Below are positions 1 through 6,985 of a stretch of 64,000 nucleotides of DNA, piece by piece. Location: the NCBI GenBank assembly GCA_903923905.1, contig CAIXZH010000066.1, forward strand, positions 1-64,000, given 5' to 3'. Origin of the DNA: an uncultured Bacteroidia bacterium. Lineage in GTDB: Bacteria > Bacteroidota > Bacteroidia > Bacteroidales > Prolixibacteraceae. A model generated the notes under the pieces. It ran no database searches. It was not told where the DNA came from and saw only the letters and a list, made by a program, of their open reading frames with translations. A program made the translations under genes and the position numbers. The first letter of the stretch is position 1; each line of letters starts with the position of its first letter.

Positions 1-111
1 AACGCTTTACTATTGTCGAGATTTTTCTGCCTGTTCGCCATTAACCCGAACTCAATCAAAAATCATCAGCATGTCAAGGAACTATTGAATTTCGGCACTA
101 TAGCCGCTTAA
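1..111 (+). other. possible tail of an upstream reading frame
   Basis: Frame 1 stays open from the window edge to a TAA at 109-111 (37 codons), and frame 3 is open only to a TAA at 42-44. Either could be the end of a gene lying mostly outside the window. Too little sequence is present to recognise a family. The remaining bases up to 159 look like the upstream region of the fucosidase gene. Confidence 0.2.
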
Positions 112-159
112 ATATATCTACTTTTTGAACGAACCATTGTTTTAAGGAATATTTAAAAA

Positions 160-2157
160 ATGAAGAATTATACAAGACTCCTGTTCGTATTTATTTTTCT
201 ATTACACGTATCAGGCTGCATGGCCCAGGAACCGATTGATAAAATGGAGTGGTGGAAGGAGGCCAAATTCGGAATGTTTATCCATTGGGGATTATACAGC
301 ATTCCAGCTGGAGAATGGAATAGCCGTCAAACCAAGATAGGTGAGACTACCGAATGGATACAATGTTATATGAAAATACCTGTGGCGGACTACAGGTCCC
401 TGGCAACCCGATTTAATCCAATTCAATTTAACGCTGATAATTTTGTCAGTCTGGCAAAGGAGGCCGGAATGAAATATATAGTACTAACATCCAAGCATCA
501 TGAAGGTTTTGCAATGTTCAAATCTTCCGATCCTTTTAATGTGGTTGATGCCACACCTTATAAAAAGGACATCGTGAAGGCTTTGGCTGAGGCATGTAAA
601 AAACAGGGAATGCACTTTGGATTATATTATTCACAGGCTCAGGACTGGAATCATCACGGTGGTGCTGCCTGTTCCGGACACTGGGATACTGCCCAGCAGG
701 GAAGCTTTGACAAATACCTTGACGAAGTTTCAATACCTCAGATTGCTGAAATCCTTTCTGCCTATAATCCTGAAATTCTGTGGTGGGACACCCCTTGTGA
801 AATGACCAGGGAGCGGGCTGACCGGTTTGCACCCATACTTGCCAAATATCCGAATCTGATCGTGAACAACCGTCTCTGTGAAGGGATTCCCGGAGATCTG
901 GAAACACCGGAACAATTCATCCCTGCTACAGGATTCCCGGGAAAGAACTGGGAATCGTGCATGACCATGAACGGAACCTGGGGATATGGGGCCAATGATC
1001 ACAACTGGAAAAGTACCCAGGTTCTGATACGAAACCTTATCGACATTGCTTCGAAAGGGGGGAATTACCTGTTAAATGTTGGACCTACCTCTCAGGGACT
1101 TATCCCGGATCCTTCGATTGAACGCCTTAAGGAGATGGGAACCTGGATGAAAACCAACGGAGAAGCCATTTATGGGACAACAGCCAGTCCGTTAAGAGAC
1201 CTGGATTGGGGACGTTGCACCGTCAAAAAAACAGGAGGAAAGAACAGAATCTACCTTCATGTTTTTGATTTCCCGGAAGATGGAATTCTTCGGATTCCAG
1301 GTCTTGCAAGCAAAGTTGAAAAGGCCTGGGCAATGAAGAACCCAAGCCATAAACTAAGGGTCGAAAATTCAGGTAACTACAAGAATATCAATGTTTCTAA
1401 AATTGAAAGAGATAAGTTTGCAACGGTGTTTGTGTTGGAAACTTCGGATGAAGTGATCGTTTACAATGGTCCCCAGATCAGTGCAGAATACTCCGTTTTT
1501 ATTGACAAGGCAGCCTTCGAAATTACAACCGACATCTCCAATTGCGTCATTCATTATACAACTGACGGATCTGTTCCAACCAAAGAATCGGCGATAGCCA
1601 AGGGAATTAATGAGGTAAACATTTCCTCTTCTTTTCTGATTAAAGCCCTGTGCTTTAGGGGAGAAAGTGCAATCAGCGGTCTGACCGAGAAAAGATTAAT
1701 CAAAGAGGTGCCTGTGCCGGCGATTGCGGTGCGGGAAACAAAGACTGGCTTGGAATACCGTTATTTCGAAGGGGTATGGGACCGGTTGCCCGATTTTTCA
1801 GTTTTAAAACCCATGAGTAAAGGGATTGCCCAATCCATCGATCTGACTGTGAAAAAGCGAAATAACGACTATGGACTAATATTTTCAGGATATCTTTGGG
1901 TTCCGGAGACGGCTGTTTATCAGTTCTATCTAACCTCAAATGACGGATCTCAAATGATTATTTCGGGGAAAACACTATCTAACAACGGACTTCATGGTAT
2001 GGATCAAAAATCAATGGATTTTGCTCTGGGCAAAGGATTCCATCCTATTGAGGTTCAGTTTTTTCAGGCCGGAGGTGGTGACGGATTAAAACTGGAGTGG
2101 AAAGCGATAGGGAACAATCGTGCTGTTATCGATTGTTCTTACCTGAGGCACCAATAG
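160..2157 (+). CDS. GH29 alpha-L-fucosidase lipoprotein with PA14 domain
   Basis: Exported alpha-L-fucosidase that would release fucose from glycans in the periplasm or at the cell surface. A signal peptide ends in a lipobox (VSGC, Cys20). The GH29 barrel covers about residues 28-350, with the family signature KFGMFIHWG near 36-44. The strand motif EILWWD puts the likely catalytic nucleophile at Asp210. A chitobiase-C-terminal-like segment (about 440-520, containing HYTTDGS) follows, then a PA14 domain (about 535-660) that is probably carbohydrate-binding. No sulfatase, SusCD pair or regulator accompanies it here, so it is not visibly part of a polysaccharide utilisation locus inside this window. 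The family call is firm; the substrate linkage cannot be read from the sequence. Confidence 0.93.
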   Translation: MKNYTRLLFVFIFLLHVSGCMAQEPIDKMEWWKEAKFGMFIHWGLYSIPAGEWNSRQTKIGETTEWIQCYMKIPVADYRSLATRFNPIQFNADNFVSLAKEAGMKYIVLTSKHHEGFAMFKSSDPFNVVDATPYKKDIVKALAEACKKQGMHFGLYYSQAQDWNHHGGAACSGHWDTAQQGSFDKYLDEVSIPQIAEILSAYNPEILWWDTPCEMTRERADRFAPILAKYPNLIVNNRLCEGIPGDLETPEQFIPATGFPGKNWESCMTMNGTWGYGANDHNWKSTQVLIRNLIDIASKGGNYLLNVGPTSQGLIPDPSIERLKEMGTWMKTNGEAIYGTTASPLRDLDWGRCTVKKTGGKNRIYLHVFDFPEDGILRIPGLASKVEKAWAMKNPSHKLRVENSGNYKNINVSKIERDKFATVFVLETSDEVIVYNGPQISAEYSVFIDKAAFEITTDISNCVIHYTTDGSVPTKESAIAKGINEVNISSSFLIKALCFRGESAISGLTEKRLIKEVPVPAIAVRETKTGLEYRYFEGVWDRLPDFSVLKPMSKGIAQSIDLTVKKRNNDYGLIFSGYLWVPETAVYQFYLTSNDGSQMIISGKTLSNNGLHGMDQKSMDFALGKGFHPIEVQFFQAGGGDGLKLEWKAIGNNRAVIDCSYLRHQ

Positions 2158-2418
2158 ATTGTATCATGGAAAACGGATGATCAATTTGATAATAAGGAAA
2201 TTTGTTCCCGGGACATAAAAGTTCTTAGGGAAATGTATACTTTAGCAGTGGAGTCATAAACTGGCCTTAAGATCTAAATACATCGAATACCGAAATAACT
2301 GCTTTTTTTGTTCGGTTGGAAAGTCTTGGCTTATCCGGAAATTGGATGACTTAAATTATTTAGATTATTGGCTAGACATAAGTTGAAAACTTGGAAATAT
2401 TATTTTAAATGACAAACG

Positions 2419-2958
2419 ATGAAAAAGCTCCTCCTTATTTCGATGGCATTGTTGCTGATCTACAATGCTTTTGGTCAGGCAGATTTTAAATGGGGGAAAA
2501 TTGATTCTATCCCCAAATCGAAGTCACAAATTTATTCTGACACTAAGATGTATATCTCCGGTTTGTGGAAGGCTTCCGGCAAGATAATTGAGAATGATGA
2601 TAAAGAAGCCGGAGTTATTGTAGTTAAAGGGAAAAGTTCTCAAATCTTTAATTTTGCTCTGTGTCCCTACGAATATACCTATGAATATATCGTTACATTC
2701 AAAATGAGAGAGGGAATGTACAAAATAACGATTGACCATGTTTATTGCTCCTCTGCGTTTGGAGGTAAGGACCGTAGTCCGATCAAGAGAATTGAACCAG
2801 TCGACGGAATTCCATACCCTTTGGATACTGGATGGCTTGCTGAAAAAAGAGCCGTCAAGATGATTCAAACCCTAAAACAGGAATTGCAAACGATACTGGA
2901 CAGTTATGTGGAGTTCTTAAAAACTCCCGGGAGTGCTTCGATAAATGATAAAAAATGA
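2419..2958 (+). CDS. secreted DUF4468-like protein
   Basis: A 179-residue protein with a clear signal peptide (MKKLLLISMALLLIYNAFGQ, probable cleavage after GQA). The mature part resembles the DUF4468 family with a TBP-like fold, which Bacteroidota export and whose function is unknown. Features are alternating beta strands around residues 45-110, a conserved Tyr-rich stretch (YEYTYEYIV), and a C-terminal helix about 140-170. It stands alone, about 260 bases after the fucosidase gene and 90 before the next gene. No catalytic motif is evident. Confidence 0.7.
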   Translation: MKKLLLISMALLLIYNAFGQADFKWGKIDSIPKSKSQIYSDTKMYISGLWKASGKIIENDDKEAGVIVVKGKSSQIFNFALCPYEYTYEYIVTFKMREGMYKITIDHVYCSSAFGGKDRSPIKRIEPVDGIPYPLDTGWLAEKRAVKMIQTLKQELQTILDSYVEFLKTPGSASINDKK

Positions 2959-3010
2959 TATTTTAAACTCCTTAAATCAAAACTTCATGATAACTTCATA
3001 ATGGCAGATA

Positions 3011-3018
3011 TATTTTTG
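3011..3018 (+). promoter_or_regulatory. Bacteroidota-type -7 element for the repeat-protein gene
   Basis: TATTTTTG matches the Bacteroidota -7 consensus TAnnTTTG, 30 bases before the ATG at 3049. No convincing -33 TTG is seen at the usual distance. Confidence 0.5.
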
Positions 3019-3048
3019 AGGCGTAAACATTATTAAAAATACTCTATT

Positions 3049-3480
3049 ATGAAAAAATTAGTTCTCTTATTAAGTTTTGTATTCGTTTTGGGTTTAATTT
3101 CTGTAAATGCTCAGGATGCACCAAAAAAAGTAGCTAAAAAAGCTCCTGCTAAGACTGAAGCTGCTAAACCAGCCGCTAAACCAGCAGCTGCCGCTGCAAC
3201 TCCAGCTGCTAAACCTGCTGTAAAAGCACCTGCAAAAGCAGCTGTTAAACCAGCCGCAAAGGCTCCAGCAAAAGCAGCCGCTAAACCAGCAGCAAAGGCT
3301 CCAGCAAAAGCAGTCGCTAAACCAGCAGCAAAGGCTCCAGCAAAAGCAGTCGCTAAACCAGCAGCAAAGGCTCCAGCAAAAGCAGTTGCTAAACCAGCCG
3401 CAAAGGCTCCAGCAAAAGCAGCCGCTAAACCAGCAGCAAAAGCTCCAGCAAAAGCAGTCGCTCCAGCTCCAGCAAAATAA
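3049..3480 (+). CDS. exported Lys/Ala/Pro-rich repeat protein
   Basis: A 143-residue, highly basic, low-complexity protein. Residues 1-21 form a Sec signal peptide (cleavage near VNAQ). The remainder consists only of Lys, Ala, Pro, Val and a few Thr/Glu residues. Residues 67-138 are six copies of a 12-residue unit of the form KPAAKAPAKAVA. The composition resembles histone-H1-like C-terminal tails, but the signal peptide argues for a periplasmic or outer-membrane location rather than DNA binding in the cytoplasm. It has its own promoter-like element and a strong terminator, so it is probably well expressed. The role is unknown; binding to anionic polymers such as LPS, peptidoglycan or extracellular DNA is only a guess. 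Confidence 0.8.
   Translation: MKKLVLLLSFVFVLGLISVNAQDAPKKVAKKAPAKTEAAKPAAKPAAAAATPAAKPAVKAPAKAAVKPAAKAPAKAAAKPAAKAPAKAVAKPAAKAPAKAVAKPAAKAPAKAVAKPAAKAPAKAAAKPAAKAPAKAVAPAPAK
3247..3462 (+). repeat. six tandem 36-bp coding repeats
   Basis: A 36-base unit is repeated six times in frame, encoding the KPAAKAPAKA(V/A)A unit. Copies differ by only a few, mostly silent, bases (GCA/GCC and GTC/GTT/GCC exchanges). This points to recent expansion by slippage or unequal recombination, and copy number is likely to vary between strains. Confidence 0.9.
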
Positions 3481-3504
3481 GTAAGCTATTGTAAATTTAA
3501 AGGA

Positions 3505-3539
3505 ATGGGTATCTCAGCGATTGAGATACCCATTTTTTT
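3505..3539 (+). terminator. rho-independent terminator after the repeat-protein gene
   Basis: A perfect 12-bp inverted repeat (ATGGGTATCTCA with its complement, 3505-3516 and 3522-3533) has a 5-base loop and is followed by a run of seven T. It is 25 bases beyond the stop codon. Confidence 0.9.
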
Positions 3540-3650
3540 GTTCCAAATGAGGTCCACCGCGTCTCATTAATTGCCTTTTCGTATTTATTTCCCGTGATTT
3601 TGATGGCAGACTAAACAAGAGTCAGGTAATCAGTATGGGTACCTGCATTA

Positions 3651-3686
3651 TAAAAACTCCCGCAACGCATAGATTTGCAGGAGTTT
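3651..3686 (-). terminator. terminator of the sigma/DUF4252 operon
   Basis: On the minus strand a 12-bp stem (one G-U pair; arms 3675-3686 and 3654-3665) is followed by a run of T and A, about 20 bases after the stop of the DUF4252 gene. It ends the minus-strand operon starting near 5259. Confidence 0.75.
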
Positions 3687-3708
3687 AATTTCACACGGCA
3701 TTGTATTT

Positions 3709-4212
3709 TTATTTGGTTTTAACCCCCAAATTAAGAGATCCGGTCAGTTTGCCGATATCGTTTGGGTTTATTACGCCGCGGATGCTGATCAGGGTATTAT
3801 CTTCCCCTCCAACAATCAGAAGCAATTCTGAAAGAGAACCGTTAGCCCCCCCCTTACCATAAAACCGGACGACTTCATCCTTATCGGTGACATCCATCAG
3901 AGACTCGAATTTGTTGTTTTGGAAAAACCCATCATCTTCAAGTTCTTTGTAAAAATTAAGCCCTTTATTCAGGCTCTTGTCCTCTACAGAGAGGATTCGG
4001 ATTCCGCTGATTCTTTCCAGCATAGAAGCTTCATCGCTTTTTGTATTATCGAATTTGGTTGCAAAACTCAATAATTTACCGCTGATATTTACGGTTGTAA
4101 ACCCTTTTTTATTTGCATACTTATTAAAAAGTTTGTCAACGGGGCTATTGCCTTCCTGAGCCATTCCCAACAAAGGCAGTAAAAAAGCCAGCATTAAAAG
4201 TAATTGTTTCAT
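3709..4212 (-). CDS. DUF4252 exported protein
   Basis: A 167-residue protein with a signal peptide (cleavage near GMAQ) and a body matching the DUF4252 family of Bacteroidota, whose function is unknown. It starts 2 bases after the putative anti-sigma gene and is the third gene of the sigma-factor operon. In related genomes DUF4252 proteins often sit next to ECF sigma factors, so it may be an extracytoplasmic partner or target of that switch. Cysteines are absent from the mature part and no catalytic motif is seen. Confidence 0.75.
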   Translation of the reverse strand: MKQLLLMLAFLLPLLGMAQEGNSPVDKLFNKYANKKGFTTVNISGKLLSFATKFDNTKSDEASMLERISGIRILSVEDKSLNKGLNFYKELEDDGFFQNNKFESLMDVTDKDEVVRFYGKGGANGSLSELLLIVGGEDNTLISIRGVINPNDIGKLTGSLNLGVKTK

Positions 4213-4214
4213 GG

Positions 4215-4760
4215 TTATTCTTTTTTAAGTTTTTTATTTATTATTTCAACTTTTTTCATTTGTCTAAATCCTTTGTCTAATTTAGTAAGGCTTGAATATA
4301 AAGGAGATACAGCATCCCCGATCTTTCCGACAGGTTCAAGTTGAGCCAATCCCTTGTTATATTTACCGGCAATAAAATCAAGGGTTTTGCTGGCTTCAAC
4401 ATAAGCCTGATCAGCGTTTGTAAACGTATCATTCCACCGGTTTTGTCGGCTATAGTAATTTACAGCGAGCAATCCCAGAATCACAGCTGCCGCCACTCCT
4501 GTTACAGTTTGCCACAACCATCTGTACCGAAGCTTTTCCTTATGCTCAGATTCCAATATGAAATTCATTAAATCGTCATCTAATTTCAAATCCTTGGTTT
4601 CTGAAAGGGCTTTAAGTCCTGAAAACATTGGAATGTATGACTTCAATTCTTCGCAAACTTCCCCTGAATTAAAATAAGTGATCAATTCATTTTCCTCTAC
4701 GGGATCGGTTTCAGCTTCAAAGTACTTTTGTAGTAATATAATTATTCTCTGTGATTCCAT
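4215..4760 (-). CDS. putative single-pass anti-sigma factor
   Basis: A 181-residue protein with a soluble N-terminal region (1-80), one transmembrane segment (about 84-105, VTGVAAAVILGLLAV) and a C-terminal domain of about 75 residues that is probably periplasmic. Its start overlaps the end of the ECF sigma gene by 44 bases, the usual arrangement of a sigma/anti-sigma pair. No zinc-binding HxxxCxxC motif is present, so the call rests on position and topology and not on a recognised family signature. Confidence 0.6.
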   Translation of the reverse strand: MESQRIIILLQKYFEAETDPVEENELITYFNSGEVCEELKSYIPMFSGLKALSETKDLKLDDDLMNFILESEHKEKLRYRWLWQTVTGVAAAVILGLLAVNYYSRQNRWNDTFTNADQAYVEASKTLDFIAGKYNKGLAQLEPVGKIGDAVSPLYSSLTKLDKGFRQMKKVEIINKKLKKE

Positions 4761-5259
4761 AATTTTGAATTTTTAGCATTTCATCCCGAACTTTTTTGCG
4801 AGCCCTTGATAAGTTAACCCTGATTGAATTTACATTCAAATCAGTAGCCTTCGATATTTCCTCATATTCAAGTTGTTCAATATCACGCAAATGAATAATG
4901 GTGCGTTGCAATTCCGGTAATGAGCAGATGATTTGTTTAACCAGATATAATGTATCTAAATCTTCAAGAAGATTACTGCCCGAATTATCTTCTTCCGGCA
5001 GATTCTTTTTTTTAATCAACTCCATGGAAATAGTCTTTCTTGACCGGATCACATCCAGACATCGATTCCGGACCATCCGCATGGTAAAGGCTTCAAGGTT
5101 CTCTATCTTATTAAGGTCATTCCGCTTTTCCCAGAGTTTCAGAAAAACATCCTGAAGAACATCCTTTGCCTCTTCCTCGTCCTGAAGGATTTGAAGGGCA
5201 AAGCGTAACAGTTTGTTACTAATTGGAAGTACATCAGTTTTAAACTCTCTGGCTAACAT
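4717..5259 (-). CDS. ECF RNA polymerase sigma factor
   Basis: A 180-residue sigma-70 family protein of the extracytoplasmic-function group. Region 2 covers about residues 15-85 (EEEAKDVLQDVFLKLWEKR, then FTMRMVRNRCLDVIR). Region 4 covers about 115-170 (LPELQRTIIHLRDIEQLEYE, then the helix-turn-helix around SIRVNLSRARKKV). It would direct RNA polymerase to a small regulon, probably including its own operon with the overlapping membrane protein and the DUF4252 gene. The upstream 125 bases contain no obvious second regulator. Confidence 0.9.
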   Translation of the reverse strand: MLAREFKTDVLPISNKLLRFALQILQDEEEAKDVLQDVFLKLWEKRNDLNKIENLEAFTMRMVRNRCLDVIRSRKTISMELIKKKNLPEEDNSGSNLLEDLDTLYLVKQIICSLPELQRTIIHLRDIEQLEYEEISKATDLNVNSIRVNLSRARKKVRDEMLKIQNYGITENNYITTKVL

Positions 5260-5386
5260 TCGAAACCGTTTAAGCGTGTTTTCAAAGTTAAGACGTGGAG
5301 GATTGGATTTTATTACATGAGTTGAACGACATGATTTATTTCATGGTGTTCTCAGTTTTGTGAAGTATAGGTATTAACTCTGTAAA

Positions 5387-5791
5387 TTATTGCCATACAG
5401 ATAAAATTGTACCCATTACAAATAGCGAAAAAAGCCAGAATACGTTATCCAAAAGCCAAAGTCCCCAGGGTTTCTTCTCATAGAGCTTAGCGCTTAAAGT
5501 CACAGGGGCAATATAACCGAACCATCCGAAAAATCCACCCATAAGCCCACCGGCTAACCCACTGATTTTAAAATAGGCATTACCAAATACAATCGAATGG
5601 TATAAAACAAAACTGAGTACAAGTGATCCGATAAAGACCAGTATAATATTTACCGGTGCCGGCTTCATGTCAGTTATCCCGGTAAGTTTCTTCCATATTT
5701 TACCAAATATTAAAGCATACCAAATAGTGGCGATGACATAGTTTGCGATTGCTGCAACCAATACTGCAAGATAATTTACATGAATTTCCAT
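5387..5791 (-). CDS. DUF1761 membrane protein
   Basis: A 134-residue protein with four predicted membrane helices (about 5-28, 48-68, 75-95 and 112-132). It matches the DUF1761 family, which often begins with a short polar stretch followed by an AAIANYVIATIWY-type helix. The function of the family is not known. It is a single gene between the sigma operon and the phosphoesterase gene, all on the same strand. Confidence 0.75.
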   Translation of the reverse strand: MEIHVNYLAVLVAAIANYVIATIWYALIFGKIWKKLTGITDMKPAPVNIILVFIGSLVLSFVLYHSIVFGNAYFKISGLAGGLMGGFFGWFGYIAPVTLSAKLYEKKPWGLWLLDNVFWLFSLFVMGTILSVWQ

Positions 5792-5877
5792 GATTTTGTT
5801 TTTTTAATGAGTTTACACTCTTTGGGTTTTTGGATTAATTAAGGATTATGATGGATTTTGGGCTATTTTATGCAAGT

Positions 5878-6819
5878 TCATTTTGTCAATGTCAGAAGGG
5901 TAATCTCTGCCGGACAATTAAACCTGATTGGTATCCCGCTGACGCCCACACCACTAGAAGTATATCCGGTCATATTGCCAATATTCCACTTACCATGATT
6001 AAACTGTTTGCCTTCAAACTGATGACTGATCAGCGGAGTCCCATCTTTCAGACAAATCTGACCGCCGTGGGTGTGTCCGCAGAGATAAAGGTCGTATTTA
6101 TTTTTGGAGGCTACTTTTGCCATTTCAGGAGTATGAACCATAGCAATCTTAAAATCGTAGCCCTTGGTTTCTAAACTGAGCAAAGCCGTTTCAGTATAGA
6201 AGTTGAAGGGATCATCGGTTCCGGTTATCAGTATTTTCTCACCATCCTTGATAATTTCGACAGATTCGTTAATTAGCAATTCCATGCCTGATTGCTTCTC
6301 GTATTGAGCCATCAGATAGGTATCATGATTACCGAGTACAGCAAAAGGTCCATAAGGTGTCTGTATGTATTTTGATAAAATATGAAGTGGTTTTAAAATA
6401 TGGCTAAAACTACCGTTGATATCCCGTCTGTAATCACCCGTGAGTAAGCAAGTGTCAAATTTTAGCTGATTTATTTTTTGAATTATCAACGCGGCAAATC
6501 CGGGGATGCTGTCAATGTGCAGATCCGATAAATGGAGGATTCTGAATCCATTGAATGCATCCGGAAGATTTGGAAAATTCAGTGTTAATTCGTTAATTTT
6601 AATTGTTTTAGCATTACCATATCCTTTTTTGTAAAACCCGGTAATTTTTAGAAGAATTCTGAAGATTCCAAGCAGTCGACGGAATAGATCCCAGTGACTT
6701 TTGCTCTTTTTACCACTTTTTTTCAGGGTAAAGCCAATATTTTCCATAATCGACCTGTTAACAGCCCAGATAAGTCGTTTCTCTTTGCGTGTGGAGTCAG
6801 AATCCAGAAATTGATACAT
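5878..6819 (-). CDS. metallophosphoesterase (YaeI-like)
   Basis: A 313-residue calcineurin-like phosphoesterase. Metal-ligand motifs appear in the family order: SDLHID, LTGDYRR, LGNHDTY and CGHTHGGQ. The N-terminal 80 residues are basic and hydrophobic and may associate with the membrane, as in YaeI-like enzymes that hydrolyse UDP-diacylglucosamine or other phosphoesters. The substrate is not decidable from sequence. A shorter start at Met25 (MENIGFTLKK) is possible. No operon partner is evident, and the divergent neighbour is PEP carboxylase. Confidence 0.85.
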   Translation of the reverse strand: MYQFLDSDSTRKEKRLIWAVNRSIMENIGFTLKKSGKKSKSHWDLFRRLLGIFRILLKITGFYKKGYGNAKTIKINELTLNFPNLPDAFNGFRILHLSDLHIDSIPGFAALIIQKINQLKFDTCLLTGDYRRDINGSFSHILKPLHILSKYIQTPYGPFAVLGNHDTYLMAQYEKQSGMELLINESVEIIKDGEKILITGTDDPFNFYTETALLSLETKGYDFKIAMVHTPEMAKVASKNKYDLYLCGHTHGGQICLKDGTPLISHQFEGKQFNHGKWNIGNMTGYTSSGVGVSGIPIRFNCPAEITLLTLTK

Positions 6820-6985
6820 AGCAAGTCAATTAAAGTTCTAAAATATAAAATTTTATGATCATTTCCTGATATGATGGTTGAATATGTAAACAAATTTTAT
6901 TGGACCACGTTATTATAATGACAAATATTATGGGGGGCCATTTAAAATAAAATTGTGGTTACCTAATGGTTTTAAATACAGAGTA

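Noticed and set aside
3247-3462. Regular 36-base repeats that could suggest a CRISPR array
   Set aside because: The repeats are contiguous with no spacers, lie in frame in a secreted protein gene and encode a periodic peptide.
6953-6985. TTG start giving 11 more residues to PEP carboxylase
   Set aside because: A TTG start with an atypical N-terminus is less likely than the ATG at 6986.
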